Source: Triticum aestivum
Lineage: Eukaryota; Streptophyta; Magnoliopsida; Poales; Poaceae
NCBI RefSeq assembly: GCF_018294505.1
Contig: NC_057809.1
Location: 417,249,485-417,313,484 of the forward strand
Direction of reading: 5' to 3'
DNA: 64,000 nt
Shown: in pieces, positions 20,998 to 32,822 of the stretch
How the letters are laid out: each line of letters begins with the position of its first letter
How positions within the stretch are numbered: position 1 is the stretch's first letter
Position numbers and translations under genes: made by a program
Notes under the pieces: model-generated
Seen by the model: only the letters and a program-made list of their open reading frames with translations
Told to the model about the DNA's origin: nothing
The model's database searches: none

Positions 20998-22874
20998 ACT
21001 GCCGCGTCCTAGTACAACCCCGACTACAACTTTAGATATCGGCCAGGCCAGCCATGGCCCTAGACCAACTTAGGCCAAAACCCTAAGCTTGGGGGAGTAC
21101 GTATCTCTCACCAACATTACATTCATGTTCACACACTCATTCCAGTTGTCGGTGTTCATACTTTTTCATTGTATTATCCATGCTAGTTTATTTTTCTCGC
21201 TTTCTTCTTGTGTGTTTGAAAAACTTTGAGAAAATCCAGAAAATTAGTTGCCGCTTTTTTAGTTTTCTTTTCCTTGTCTATTTAGTTTTAGTATTAAAAG
21301 ACAACCCAAAAAGATTTCTCGTTTTCTTTTGTTTGTTGGGAGCTTTCCCGTGTAAGAAGTTTTTCTTGTTCTTGTTTTGCTTTCTTCAGAAAAACAAAAA
21401 CTTCAAAAAAATATTTCAGTGTGTTTCTTTGAAATTATTTTCTTTTTCCTTGGGTCGAGAGGAGAAGACCACGATCAAAATGTTAAGTGGCTCTCATATG
21501 CATTATTGTTAATCTAACAAAGATCCCATATTACCTTGTCTTCTCCTTTGAAATAATGTTTGCAGATTCCAACTTAGTCCAATGCACGTGCACTCTTGAT
21601 TGTAGTAGAGAGCCCATATTTTATGAAGTGATTGAGATGGAGAAAAGTTGGTACGAACTCAACCTATTTTGTTTTTGTAAATATGATTAGTTTGTCATTC
21701 TTGATTTAACCCATTATGAATGAAACATGTTTGCAATGACACTTAGAGATTATAGTTACTCATGCCATGCTTAGTCAACTAGGAGTTGATAATGATTTAC
21801 CTTGCGTGCCAACATGCTTTTTAAATGGTTGTGGTGTAGTATGATAGGATGGTATCCTCCTTTGAATGATTCGAGTGGCTTGACTTGGCACATGTTCACG
21901 CATGTAGTTGAAACAAAAGCAACATAGCCTCCACGATATTTATGTTCATGGTGATTTATATCCTACTCATGCTTGCACTCAATGTTGGTTAATCTCAATG
22001 CATGTTTATGACCATTGTCACTCTCTAGTTGGTCGCTCCTTAATCTTTTACTAGCCTTAACTTGTACTAAGCGGGAATACTGCTTGTGCATGCACTTCCA
22101 TAAACCCAAAGTTGTTCCATATGAGTCCACCATACCTACCTATATGCGGTATCTACCTGCCGTTCCAAGTAAATTTGCATCTGCCAAACTCTAAACCTTC
22201 AAATAATAATCTATTTTGTGTGCCCGAATCGCTCATGTAGCGACTGGGGGCTGTCAGTATCTTACATGCTAGGTGGGTTATTCTCACGATGAATGTTTAT
22301 TCACTTGTCATTCATGAGAAAGTGGCTGGTATTCGGGATGCCCAGTTTCATGCTAAAATCAAATCAAAATATAATTTCAAACAAAACTCCCCCAGGATTG
22401 TTGTTGCTATGGACGGTACCCGTTGTTTTAGATCAGCCGTGGAGGGTGCTTGTTGGTAGAGGGGGAGTAAAAAACTTTACCATTCTGTTTGGGAATCGCC
22501 TATAATGTATATAGCATGGAAGATACCGAGATCTCTTAGTTGTTATGTTGACAATGAAAGCATACCACTCAAATTTATATTTATATTTGTTTTAAAAGCT
22601 CGAGCTCTGGTACCTCTGCAAATCTCTGCTTCCCTCTGCGAAGAGCCTATCTATTTACTTTTATTGCCAAGTCATCATCCTCTTATAAAAAGCACCAGCT
22701 AGAGAGCACCACTGTCATTTGTATGCTTTGCTATTAATTGATATTGAGTATGAGTGTGACTGGATCTCTTTTGCCATGAATTATGATGTCTAGTCAGTCC
22801 TTGATCTTCAGGAGTGCTCTGCATTTATGTTTTGCAGTTTCAAAAAGGGCTAGCGAGATACCATCTTGTCATAT
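20998..22874 (+). other. Non-coding 3' internal region of X
   Basis: 1.9 kb without a supportable frame. The start (20998-21100) includes AACCCTAAGCTTGGGGGAGT, a purine-rich string like Athila tracts. The 22050-22860 part (TACTAAGCGGGAATACTGCT, then CTACCTGCCGTTCCAAGTAA) resembles conserved 3' non-coding DNA of Triticeae Athila elements. Short open stretches at 21180-21512 and elsewhere are T-rich and unsupported. Confidence 0.5.
22870..22874 (+). other. Left target-site duplication of E5
   Basis: CATAT immediately before the E5 LTR start, identical to 31149-31153 after the other LTR. Confidence 0.9.
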
Positions 22875-24448
22875 TGATACGTCTCCAACATATCTATAAT
22901 TTTTTATTGTTCCATGCTATTATATTATCTATTTTGGATGTTATTGGGCTTATTTTTACACTATTGTAGTATTTTTGGGACTAACCTATTAACCGGAGGC
23001 CCAACCCAAATTGCTGTTTTTTTCCTATTTTAGAGTTTCGCCGAAAAGGAATATCAAAAGGAGTCCAAACAGAATGAAACCTTCGGGAGCGTTATTGTTG
23101 GAATAAACGTGATCCAGGAGACTTGGAGTGGACGTCAAGAATCAATCGAGGAGGCCATGAGGCAGGGGGCGCGCCCACCCCCTGGGCGCGCCCTCCACCC
23201 TTGTGGGCCCCTCGTTGCTCCACCGACCTACTTCTTCCTCCTATATATATCCATGTACCCCGCAAACATCTAGGAGCACCACGAAAACCTAATTCCACCG
23301 CCGCAACCTTCTGTACCCAAGAGATCCCATCTTGGGGCCTTTTCCAGAGCTCCGCCGGAGGGGGCATTGATCACGAAGGTCATCTACATCAACTCCATGG
23401 CCCCTCCGATGATGTGTGAGTAGTTTACTTCAGACCTTCGGGTCCATAGCTAGTAGCTAGATGGCTTCTTCTCACTCTTTGGATCTCAATACAAAGTTCT
23501 CCTTGATTCTCTAGGAGATCTATTCAATGTAATCTTCTTTTGCGGTGTGTTTGTCGAGATCCGATGAATTGTGGGTTTATGATCAAGTTTATCTATGAAC
23601 AATATTTGAATCTTATCCAAATTCATTTATGTATGATTGGTTTATATTTGCAAGTCTCTTCTAATTATCAGTTTGGTTTGGCCTACTAGATTGATCTTTC
23701 TTGCAATGGGAGAAGTGCTTAGCTTTGGGTTCAATCCTGCGGTGCTTGATCCCAGTGACAGAAAGGGAAGCGACACATATTGTATTGTTGCCATCGAGGA
23801 TAAAAAGATGGGGTTTATATCATATTGCATGAGTTTATCCCTCTACATCATGTTATCTTGCTTAAGGCGTTACTCTGTTCTTATGAACTTAATACTCTAG
23901 ATGCATGCTGGATAGCAGTCGATGTGTGGAGTAATAGTAGTAGATGCAGAATCGTTTTGGTCTACTTATCTCGGACGTGATGCCTATATACATGATCATG
24001 CCTAGATATTCTCATAATTAGTTGCTTTTCTATCAATTGCTCGACAGTAATTTGTTTACCCACCGTAATACTTATGCTATCTTGAGAGAAGCCACTAGTG
24101 AAACCTATGGCCCCCGGGTCTATTTTCCATCATACAAGTTTCCAATCTACTTTATTTTGCTATCTTTTACTTTCAATCTATATCATAAAAATACCAAAAA
24201 TATTTATCTTATTATTATCATCCCTATCAGATCTCACTCTTGCAATTGGCCGTGAAGGGATTGACAACCCCTTTATAGCGTTGGTTGCGAGTTTCTTATT
24301 TGTTTGTGTAGGTACGAGGTGACTCGCGCGTGGTCTCCTACTGGATTGATACCTTGGTTCACAAAAACTGAGGGAAATACTTACGCTGCTTTACTGCACC
24401 ACCCTTTCCTCTTCAAGGGAAAACTAACGCAGTTCTCAAGAGGTAGCA
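22875..24448 (+). repeat. E5 5' LTR (1574 bp)
   Basis: Starts TGATACGTCTCCAACATATC and ends CAAGAGGTAGCA. A CTATATATAT box near 23241 follows a GC-rich GGGGGCGCGCCCACCCCC tract at about 23166. Confidence 0.9.
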
Positions 24449-24459
24449 AGAAGGATTTC

Positions 24460-24545
24460 TGGCGCCGTTGCCGGGGAGGCTGCACCAAGTCAAGTCAAGA
24501 TTTGATCTCCCGTCAACAAGCCATTTCTGGCACCGTTGCCCGGGA
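24460..24545 (+). other. E5 primer-binding site plus a second, duplicated copy
   Basis: A perfect tRNA-Asp-type site TGGCGCCGTTGCCGGGGA is at 24460-24477. A diverged second copy, TGGCACCGTTGCCCGGGA, is at 24528-24545. Both are followed by matching downstream sequence (CCAAGTCAAGTCA), so about 68 bp around the primer site were tandemly duplicated. The proximal copy is the canonical one by distance from the LTR. Confidence 0.8.
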
Positions 24546-24754
24546 GATCTACTCCAAGTCAAGTCATACCAAGTACCCATCACAACTCTTATCCTTCGCA
24601 TTACATTATTTGCAATTTGCCACTCATTTTCCTCTCCCCCACTTCACCCTTGCCGTTTTATTCGCCCTCTCTTTTCCATTCCCCTTCTCTTTTCCAGTTT
24701 GCCTCTTTTGCTTGCTTCAAGTTTGCTTGTGTGTTGGATTGCCTGCTTGTCACG

Positions 24755-26833
24755 ATGGATCAAGATAATACTAAATTGTGTGACTCTGCCAATACCAACA
24801 ATAATGATTTTATTAGCACTCTGATTGCTCCTCTTACCGATGCTGAATGTTGTGAAATTAATACTGCTTTGCTGAATCTTGTCATGAAAGATCTGTTTTC
24901 TGGCCTTCCTAGTGAAGATGCCACTTCCCATCTAAAAAACTTTGTTGATTTGTGTGATATGCAAAAGAAGAAAGATGTGGATAATGATATTGTTAAATTT
25001 AACCTATTTCCATTTTCACTTAGAGATCATGCTAAAGCTTTGTTTTCGTCTTTGCCTAAAAATAGTATTGATTCATGGAATAAGTGCAAAGATGCTTTTA
25101 TCTCTAAGTATTTTTCCCCCGCTAAGATCATCTCTCTTAGAAACTATATTATGAATTTTAAGCAACTTGATCATGAACATGTTGCACAAGCTTCGGAGAG
25201 GATGAAATTAATGATACGTAATTGCCCTACACATGGTTTGAATCTTTGGATGACTATACAAAAATTTTATGCCGGATTGAACTTTGCTTCTAGAAATCTT
25301 TTAGATTCAGCTACGGGAGGCACTTTTATGGAAATCACTTTAGGAGAAGCAACCAAACTCCTAGATAATATTATGGTTAATTATTCTCAATGGCACACTA
25401 AAAGATCCACTAGTAAAAAGGTGCATGCAATTGAAGAGATTAATGTTTTGAGTGGAAAGATGGATGAACTTATGAAATTGTTTGCTAATAAGAGTGTTCC
25501 TACTGATCCTAATGATATGCCTTTGTCTACTTTGATTGAGAATAATAATGAATCTATGGATGTGAATTTTGTCGGTAGGAACAATTTTGGTAATAACGCG
25601 TATAGTGGTAATTTTAATTCTAGGCCGTTTCCTAGTAATTCCTCTAATAATTATGGTAATTCCTACAACAATTCTGATGGAAATTATAATAAGATTCCAT
25701 CTGATTTTGATTCTATTAAAGAATTTATTACTTCGCAAAAGAGTTTCAATGCTTTGATTGAAGAAAAAATGCTTAAGATTGACGAGTTGGCTAGGAACAG
25801 GGATAGAATTTCTCTTGATGTTGATTCTTTGAAACATAGATCTATTCCACCTAAGCATGATATCAATGAGTCTCTCAAAGCCATGAGAATTTCCATAGAT
25901 GAGTGCAAAGAAAGAACCGCTAGGATGCGTGCTAAGAAAGATTGTTTTGTAAAAGTGTGTTCTTCTAGTTTTCATGATAATAAGGATGAAGATCTAAAAG
26001 TTATTGATGTATCCCCTATTAAATCTTTGTTTTGCAATATGAATCTTGATAATGATGGGACTGGAGATGAGTCAACTTTAGTTAGAAGGCGTCCCAAAAA
26101 TTCGGAGTTTTTAGATCTTGATGCAAAAATTGTTAAAAGTGGGATTGAGGAGGTCAAAACTTTAAATAGCAATGAACCCACTATCTTGGATTCCAAGGAA
26201 TTTAATTATTATAATTGCTCTTTTCTAGATTGTATTTCCTTGTTGCAATCCGTGCTAAATTCTCCTCATGCTTATAGTCAAAATAAAGCTTTTACTAAAC
26301 ATATCGTTGATGCTTTGATGCAATCTTATGAAGAAAAGCTTGAGTTGGAAGTTTCTATCCCTAGAAAACTTTATGATGAATGGAAACCTACAATTAAAAT
26401 TAAAATTAAAGATCATGAATGCTATGCTTTGTGTGATTTGGGTGCTAGTGTTTCCACGATTCCAAAAACTTTGTGTGATTTGCTAGGTTTCCGTGAATTT
26501 GATGATTGTTCTCTAAACTTGCACCTTGTGGATTCCACTATTAAGAAACCTATGGGAAAGATTAATGATGTTCTTATTGTTGCAAATAGGAATTATGTGC
26601 CCGTAGATTTCATTGTTCTTGATATAGATTGCAATCCTTCGTGTCCTATTATTCTTGGTAGACCTTTCCTTAGAACGATTGGTGCAATTATTGATATGAA
26701 GGAAGGGAATATTAAATTCCAATTTCCATTAAGGAAAGGCATGGAACACTTACCTAGAAAGAAAGTTAAATTACCATATGAATCTATTATGCGAGCCACT
26801 TATGGATTGCCTACCAAAGATGACAATACCTAG
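24755..26833 (+). CDS. Gag-protease of E5 (692 aa)
   Basis: Athila-type gag fused to an aspartic protease, intact from the ATG at 24755 (MDQDN) to a TAG at 26831. The frame is also open upstream to 24536, but that part overlaps the primer site, so I chose the first ATG after the CT-rich leader. Residues about 40-190 form the gag core (ATSHLKNFVDLCDMQKKKDV; SIDSWNKCKDAFISKYFSP). Residues about 265-330 are Asn-rich, replacing a clear zinc knuckle. The protease active site is CDLGASVSTIP (D561) rather than DTGA or DSGA, with the flap and second-lobe block PIILGRPFLRT later on. The product would assemble particles and process gag. Nothing resembling RT follows. An intact frame despite about 6% LTR divergence suggests selection or chance; I cannot tell which. 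Confidence 0.85.
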   Translation: MDQDNTKLCDSANTNNNDFISTLIAPLTDAECCEINTALLNLVMKDLFSGLPSEDATSHLKNFVDLCDMQKKKDVDNDIVKFNLFPFSLRDHAKALFSSLPKNSIDSWNKCKDAFISKYFSPAKIISLRNYIMNFKQLDHEHVAQASERMKLMIRNCPTHGLNLWMTIQKFYAGLNFASRNLLDSATGGTFMEITLGEATKLLDNIMVNYSQWHTKRSTSKKVHAIEEINVLSGKMDELMKLFANKSVPTDPNDMPLSTLIENNNESMDVNFVGRNNFGNNAYSGNFNSRPFPSNSSNNYGNSYNNSDGNYNKIPSDFDSIKEFITSQKSFNALIEEKMLKIDELARNRDRISLDVDSLKHRSIPPKHDINESLKAMRISIDECKERTARMRAKKDCFVKVCSSSFHDNKDEDLKVIDVSPIKSLFCNMNLDNDGTGDESTLVRRRPKNSEFLDLDAKIVKSGIEEVKTLNSNEPTILDSKEFNYYNCSFLDCISLLQSVLNSPHAYSQNKAFTKHIVDALMQSYEEKLELEVSIPRKLYDEWKPTIKIKIKDHECYALCDLGASVSTIPKTLCDLLGFREFDDCSLNLHLVDSTIKKPMGKINDVLIVANRNYVPVDFIVLDIDCNPSCPIILGRPFLRTIGAIIDMKEGNIKFQFPLRKGMEHLPRKKVKLPYESIMRATYGLPTKDDNT

Positions 26834-29602
26834 ATCTATCCTTGCTTTTATGCCTAGCTAAGGGCGTTAAACGATAGCGCTTGTTGGAAGGCAACCCAAT
26901 TTTATTTTTATTCCTTGCTTTTTACTCATGTTTAGTAATGAAACATTTATCTAGCCTCTGTTTTGGTTGTGTTTTTTGTGTTTAATTAGTGTTTGTGCCA
27001 AGTAGAACCGTTGGGAAGACTTGGGGAAAGTCTTTTTGATCTTGCTGTAAAAAACAGACTTTAGCGCTCACGAGAATTGCTGCCATTTTTTTATTGGAGA
27101 GTGATATTTAGTTAATTCTTTTCGCAGATGATTAATAGACAACTTCCTCACGTCCAGCAATTTATTTTAGAATTTTTTGGGTTCCAAAAGTTTGCGTTAG
27201 TTACAGATTACTACAGACTGTTCTATTTTTGACAGATTCTGTTTTTCGTGTGTTGTTTGCTTATTTTGATGAATCTATGGCTAGTAAAAGAGTTTTTAAA
27301 CCATAGAGAAGTTGTAATACATTAGGTTTAACACCAATATAAATAAATAATGAGTTCATTACAGTACCTTGAAGTAGTGTTTTGTTTTCTTTCGCTAGCG
27401 GAGCTCATGAGATTCTCTTGTTAAGTTTTGTGTTGTAAAGTTTTCAAGTTTTGGGTAAAGATTTGATGGATTATGGAACAAGGAGTGGAAAGAGCCTAAG
27501 CTTGGGGATGCCCATGGCACCCGAAGGTAAAATACAAGGACACCAAAAAGCCTAAGCTTGGGGATGCCCTGAAGGCATCCCCTCTTTTGTCTTCGTTCAT
27601 CAGTAACTTTATTTGGAGCTATATTTTTATTCGCCACATGATATGTGTTTTGCTTGGAGCATCTTTTATGATTTGAGTCTTTGATTTTTAGTTTACCACA
27701 ATCATCCTTGTTGTACACACCTTTTGAGAGATACACACATGAATTAGAATTTATTAGAATACTCTATGTGCTTCACATATATCTTTTGAGCAATATAGTT
27801 TTTGCTCTAGTGCTTCACTTATATCTTTTAGAGCACAGCGGTGGTTCTATTTATAGAAATAATTGATCTCTAATGCTTCACTTATATTATTTTGAGAGTC
27901 CTTTAGAACAAAATGGAAATTTGCTTTTAGGCATAATAAAAAATTTCATATAAGTGCATTGAATACTAAGAGAAGTTTGATACTTGATGATTGTTTTGAG
28001 ATATGGAGATGGTGATATTGGAGTCATGCTAGTTGAGTAGTTGCGAATTTGAGAAATACTTGTGTTCAATTTTTTGATTCCCGTAGCATGCACGTACGAT
28101 GAACTATTATGTGATGAAGTCGGAGCATGATTTATTTATTGATTGTTTTCCTTATGAGTGGCGGTCGGGGACGAGCGATGGTCTTTTCCTACCAATCTAT
28201 CCCCCTAGGAGCATGCGTGTAGTACTTTGTTTCGATAACTAATATATTTTTGCAATAAGTGTGTGAGTTCTTTATGACTAATGTTGAGTCCATGGATTAT
28301 ATGCACCCTCACCCTTCCACAATTGCTAGCCTCTCTAGTACCGCGCAACTTTCGCTGGTACCATAAACCCACCATATACCTTCCTCAAAACAGCCACCAT
28401 ACCAGCCTATTATGGCATTTCCATAGCCATTCTGAGATATATTGCCATGCAAATTTCCACCATTCTGTTTGCTATGACACGCTTCATCATTGTCATATTG
28501 CTTTGCATGATCATGTAGTTGACATCATATTTGTGGCAAAGCCACCGTTCTTAATTTTTTCATACATGTCACTCTTGATTCATTGCATATCCCGGTACAC
28601 CGCCGGAGGCATTCACATAGAGTCATATTTTGTTGTAAGTATTTAGTTGTAATTCTTGAGTTGTAAGTAAAAAGAAGTGTGATGATCATCATTATTAGAG
28701 CATTGTCCCAGTGAGGAAAGGATGATGCAGACTATGATTCCCCCACAAGTCGGGATGATACTCTGGACAAAAAAATAAAAAAAGGGAAAAAAAGAGGCCA
28801 AAAAAGAAGAAGGCCCAACTAAAAAAATGAAATGAGAGAAAAAGAGAGAAGGGACAATGTTACTATCCTTTTTCCACACTTGTGCTTCAAAGTAGCACCA
28901 TGATCTTCATGATAGAGAGTATCTTATGTTGTCAGTGGGAATTTTACATTATAGAACTTGGCTTGTATATTCCAATGATGGGCTTCCTCAAATTTCCCTA
29001 GGTCTTCATGAGCAAGCAAGTTGTATGCACACCCACTTAGTTTGTTTTGTTGAGCTTTCATACACTTATAGCTCTAGTGCATCCGTTGCATGGCAATCCC
29101 TACTCACTAACATTGATATCTATTAATGGGCATCTCCATAGCCCGTTGATACACCTAGTTGATGTGAGACTATCTTCTCCCTTTTTGTCTTCTCCACAAC
29201 CACCATTCTATTCCACCATAGTGCTATATCCATGGCTCACGCTCATATATTGCGTGAAGATTGAAAAAGTTTGAGAACATCAAAAGTATGAACCAATTGC
29301 TTGGCTTGTCATTGGGGTTGTGCATGATTTAATACTTAGTGTGATGAAGATAGAGCATAGCCAGACTATATGATTTTGTAGGGATAACTTTCTTTGGCCA
29401 TGTTATTTTGAGAAGACATGATTGCTTAGTTAGTGTACTTGAAGTATTATTATTTCTATGTCAATATTAAACTTGTATCTTGAATCTTTCGGATCTGAAC
29501 ATTCATGCCACATTAAAGAAAAATTACATTGAGAAATACGTTAGGAAGCATTCCACATCAAATATTTTGTTTTCATCATTTACCTACTCGAGGATGAGCA
29601 GG
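26834..29602 (+). other. Non-coding 3' internal region of E5
   Basis: 2.8 kb without a supportable frame, in the place where pol would be. It is collinear with the R internal region: the marker GACTGTTCTATTTTTGACAG near 27217, hairpins at 27504-27525 and 27560-27582, CTTCACTTATATCTTTT-type repeats at 27765-27890, and a block with GGCGGTCGGGGACGAGCGAT near 28161. Only one hairpin module is present, versus two in R. Confidence 0.55.
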
Positions 29603-29620
29603 AATTAAGCTTGGGGATGC
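29603..29620 (+). other. Polypurine tract region of E5
   Basis: AATTAAGCTTGGGGATGC directly precedes the 3' LTR start at 29621, as in R. Confidence 0.65.
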
Positions 29621-31148
29621 TGATACGTCTCCAACGTATCTATAATTTTTGATTGTTCCATGCTATTATATTATCTATTTTGGATGTTAATGGGCTTATG
29701 TTTACACTTTTATAGTATTTTTGGGACTAACCTATTAACCGGAGGCCCAGCCCAAATTGCTGTTTTTTTGCCTATTTTAGAGTTTCGCCGAAAAGCAATA
29801 TCAAACGGAGTCCAAACGAAATGAAACCTTCGGGAGCGTTATTTTTGGAACAAACGTGATCCAGGAGACTCGGAGTGGACTTCAAGAATCAATCAAGGAG
29901 GCCATGAGGCAGGGGGCGCGCCCACCCCCCTGGTCACGCCCTCCACCCTCGTGGGCCCCTCGTTGCTCCACCGACCTACTTATTCCTCCTATATATCCAT
30001 GTGCCCCGCAAACATCCAGGAGCACCACGAAAACCTAATCCACCGCCGCAACCTTCTGTACCTAAGAGATCCCATCTTGGGGCCTTTTCCGGAGCTCCGC
30101 CCGAGGGGGCATTGATCACGGAGGGCCTCTACATCAACTCCATGGCCCCTCCGATGATGTGTGAGTAGTTTACATCAGACCTTCGGGTCGATAGCTAGTA
30201 GCTAGATGGCTTCTTATCTCTCTTTGGATCTCAATACAAAGTTCTCCTCGATTCTCTTGGAGATATATTTGATGTAATCTTATTTTGTGGTGTGTTTGTC
30301 GAGATCCGATGAATTGTGGGTTTATGATCAAGTTTATCTATGAACAATATTTGAATCTTCTCTGAATTATTTTATGTATGATTGGTTTATCTTTGCAAGT
30401 CTCTTCGAATTATCAGTTTGGTTTGGCCTACTAGATTGATCTTTCTTGCAATGGGAGAAGTGCTTAGCTTTGGGTTCAATCTTGCGGTGCTCGATCCCAG
30501 TGACAGAAAGGGAAACGACACGTCTTGTATTGTTCCCATTGAGGATAAAAAGATGGGGTTTATATCATCTTGCATGAGTTTATCCCTCTACATCATGTCC
30601 TCTTGCTTAAGGCATTACCCTGTTCTTATGAACTTAATACTCTAGATGCATGCTGGATAGCGGTCGATGTGTGGAGTAATAGTAGTAGATGCAGAATCGT
30701 TTCGGTCTACTTGTCTCGGACATGATTCCTATATACATGATCATGCCTGGATATTCTCATAATTATTCGCTTTTCTATCAATTGCTCGACAGTAATTTGT
30801 TTACCCACCGTAATACTTATGCTATCTTGAGAGAATCCACTACTAAAGCCTATGGCCCCCGGGTCTATTTTCCATCATACAAGTTTCCAATCTACTTTAT
30901 TTTGCTATCTTTTACTTTCAATCTATATCATAAAAATACCAAAAATATTTATCTTATTATTATCATCTCTATCAGATCTCACTCTTGCAAGTGGCCGTGA
31001 AGGGATTAACAACCCCTTTATTGCATTGGTTGCGAGGTTCTTATTTGTTTGTGTAGGTACGAGGTGACTCGCGCGTGGTCTCCTACTGGATTGATACCTT
31101 GGTTCACAAAAACTGAGGGAAAACCAACGCAGTGCTCAAGAGGTAGCA
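29621..31148 (+). repeat. E5 3' LTR (1528 bp)
   Basis: Starts TGATACGTCTCCAACGTATC and ends CAAGAGGTAGCA. It is homologous to the 5' LTR over its whole length except a ~44-bp deletion near the end. Confidence 0.9.
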
Positions 31149-31153
31149 CATAT
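31149..31153 (+). other. Right target-site duplication of E5
   Basis: CATAT, matching 22870-22874. X sequence resumes directly after it. Confidence 0.9.
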
Positions 31154-31308
31154 CATATCATGATTGTTTTGTAAAAGAGTTGTCATCCAAGATTTATTAT
31201 TAGTGTTCGCTAGTTGATTATGTCATTGATATGAGTAAATGTGAGACCTAAATGTTATTGTGAATATGGTTAGTTCATAACCTTTGCTGACAACCTGAAT
31301 GCTGGCTT

Positions 31309-32396
31309 TACATATCCTATATAACCCTATTCGAGGAGAGGAAAAAACAGAGAGAAGGATTCATCACGTTTTACACTACGGAGCCGCTACCGCCTCTTGT
31401 CCTTCATTGGGAGGGCTGATCTGGAGTCCGTTCGGGGCCCCGGAGAGGGGGATTTGTCGCCATCATCATCACCAACCTTCCTCCATCACCAATTTCATGA
31501 TGCTCACCGCCGTGCATGAGTAATTCCATCGTAGGCTTGCTGGATGATGATGGGTTGGATGAGATTTATCATGTAATCAAGTTAGTTTTGTTAGGGTTTG
31601 ATCCCTAGTATCCACTATGTTCTGAGATTGATGTTGCTACGACTTTGATATGCTTAATGCTTGTCACTAGGGCCCAAGTGTCATGATTTCAGATCTGAAC
31701 CTATTATGTTTTCATGAATAGATGTGTGTTCTTGATCCTGTCTTGCAAGTTGTACACACCTATTATGAGTTATGATCCGCATACCCCAAGGTGACAATAA
31801 TTGGGATTCTTTCCGGTGATTATCGTAGTTTGAGGAGTTCATATGTTCACTGAGTGCTAATGCTTTGGTCTGGTTCTCTATTAAAAGGAGGCCTTAATAT
31901 CCCTTAGTTTCCATTAGGACCCCGCTACCATGGGAGGGTAGGACAAAAGATGTCATGCAAGTTCTTTTCCATAAGCACGTATGACTATATACGGAATACA
32001 TGCCTACATTATATCGATGAATTGGAGCTAGTTCTGTGTCACCCTAGGTTATGACTGCTACATGATGAATATCATCCGACACAATTATCATTGCCAGTCC
32101 ATTGCCTACGAGTTTTTCATATATTGATCTTTGCTAAGTTACTTCCGTTGCTACTGCTATTACAATCACTACAAAACTGCTACTGTTACTTTTGCCACTA
32201 TTATCGTTACTTCCATACTGCTTTGCTACTAAATACTTTGCTGCAGATATTAAATCTTTCAAGTGTGGTTGAATTGACAACTCAGCTGCTAATACTTGAG
32301 AATATTCTTTGGCTCCCCTTGTGTCAAATCAATAAATTTGGGTTGAATACTCTACCCTCGAAAACTGTTGCGACCCCCTATACTTGTGGGTTATCA
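31309..32396 (+). repeat. LTR of X, 5' part deleted
   Basis: The preceding X internal sequence (31154-31308) breaks off at TTTACATAT and continues as LTR from a CCTATATAACCCTATTCG promoter-like segment. The LTR ends TATACTTGTGGGTTATCA at 32396. The missing start includes the polypurine tract and U3. The long open stretch at 32091-32396 is not supported as a gene. Confidence 0.6.
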
Positions 32397-32822
32397 ATCT
32401 CCCTAAGGAGAAGGGGTTTAAATATCATCCCTCTATTAAAGAAAATATTGAAGAACCCATTATAGTTAAAGATGAAACTATCATTTACAATGTTGATCCA
32501 GTTGAGCCTACCGCTTATATTGAGAAACCACCTTTTCCTGTTAGGATAAAGGAACATGCTAAAGTTTCAACTATGGTTAACAAAAGTAATATTAGAGAAC
32601 CTTGGCCCTCTGAAGAAATTAAAGTTGAACCTAATGTTTCTATGGTCAAATATCTATTGGTCAATAATATAGATGGGCATGGTATTTACTTTTGTGGTGA
32701 AGCCGCTAGAATTGCTAAGCCCGGTCCTAAAGACAAGAATAAACATGTCGTTGGCATGCCTGTTGTCTCGGTTAAAATAGGAGATCATTGTTATCATGGC
32801 TTATGTGATTTGGGTGCTAGTG
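32397..32822 (+). pseudogene. Gag-protease fragment of X
   Basis: Directly after the LTR end, with no primer site, a plus-strand frame runs for about 140 codons. It contains IREPWPSEEIKVEPN and KDKNKHVVGMPVVSVKIGDH and reaches the protease active site CDLGASV, where it is cut by the E6 LTR at 32821-32823. The CDLGAS motif is the same as in E5 residue 560 onward, but the flanking protein differs, so it is another Athila-type family. N-terminal gag and everything after the active site are absent here. Confidence 0.75.

Larger units (their letters stand above)
22875..31148 (+). mobile_element. E5: complete non-autonomous Athila-type (Sabrina-like) retrotransposon, 8.27 kb
   Basis: Complete element: 5' LTR 22875-24448, primer site 24460-24477, gag-protease 24755-26833, about 2.8 kb of non-coding DNA, polypurine tract at about 29603-29620, 3' LTR 29621-31148, with a CATAT duplication on both sides. 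There is no RT, RNase H or integrase, so mobility would require pol from a related element. The LTRs differ by roughly 6% over their first ~770 bp by my count, making E5 older than E7. The 3' LTR lacks about 44 bp that the 5' LTR has near its end (the ACTTACGCTGCTTTACTG stretch). Confidence 0.9.
20998..32822 (+). mobile_element. X: old Athila-type element, rearranged, hosting L/R, E5 and E6
   Basis: X is seen in pieces: a 3' non-coding internal region (20998-22874, resumed at 31154-31308 on the other side of E5), an LTR missing its 5' part (31309-32396), and a gag-protease fragment (32397-32822) cut by E6. The halves on either side of E5 join exactly once the CATAT duplication is removed. The order non-coding 3' region, LTR, gag shows the LTR sat between two internal regions, as in tandem elements sharing an LTR, before deletions removed its start and everything between LTR and gag. 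Confidence 0.65.

Noticed and set aside
21180..21512. 110-codon Phe/Leu-rich frame in X resembling a membrane protein
   Set aside because: It reflects T-rich non-coding sequence; no start context, no homologous frame in related elements of this window.
25361..25975. 204-codon minus-strand frame within the E5 gag-protease
   Set aside because: Ile/Arg-rich mirror of AT-rich coding sequence; no domain, and fully overlapped by a recognisable gag.
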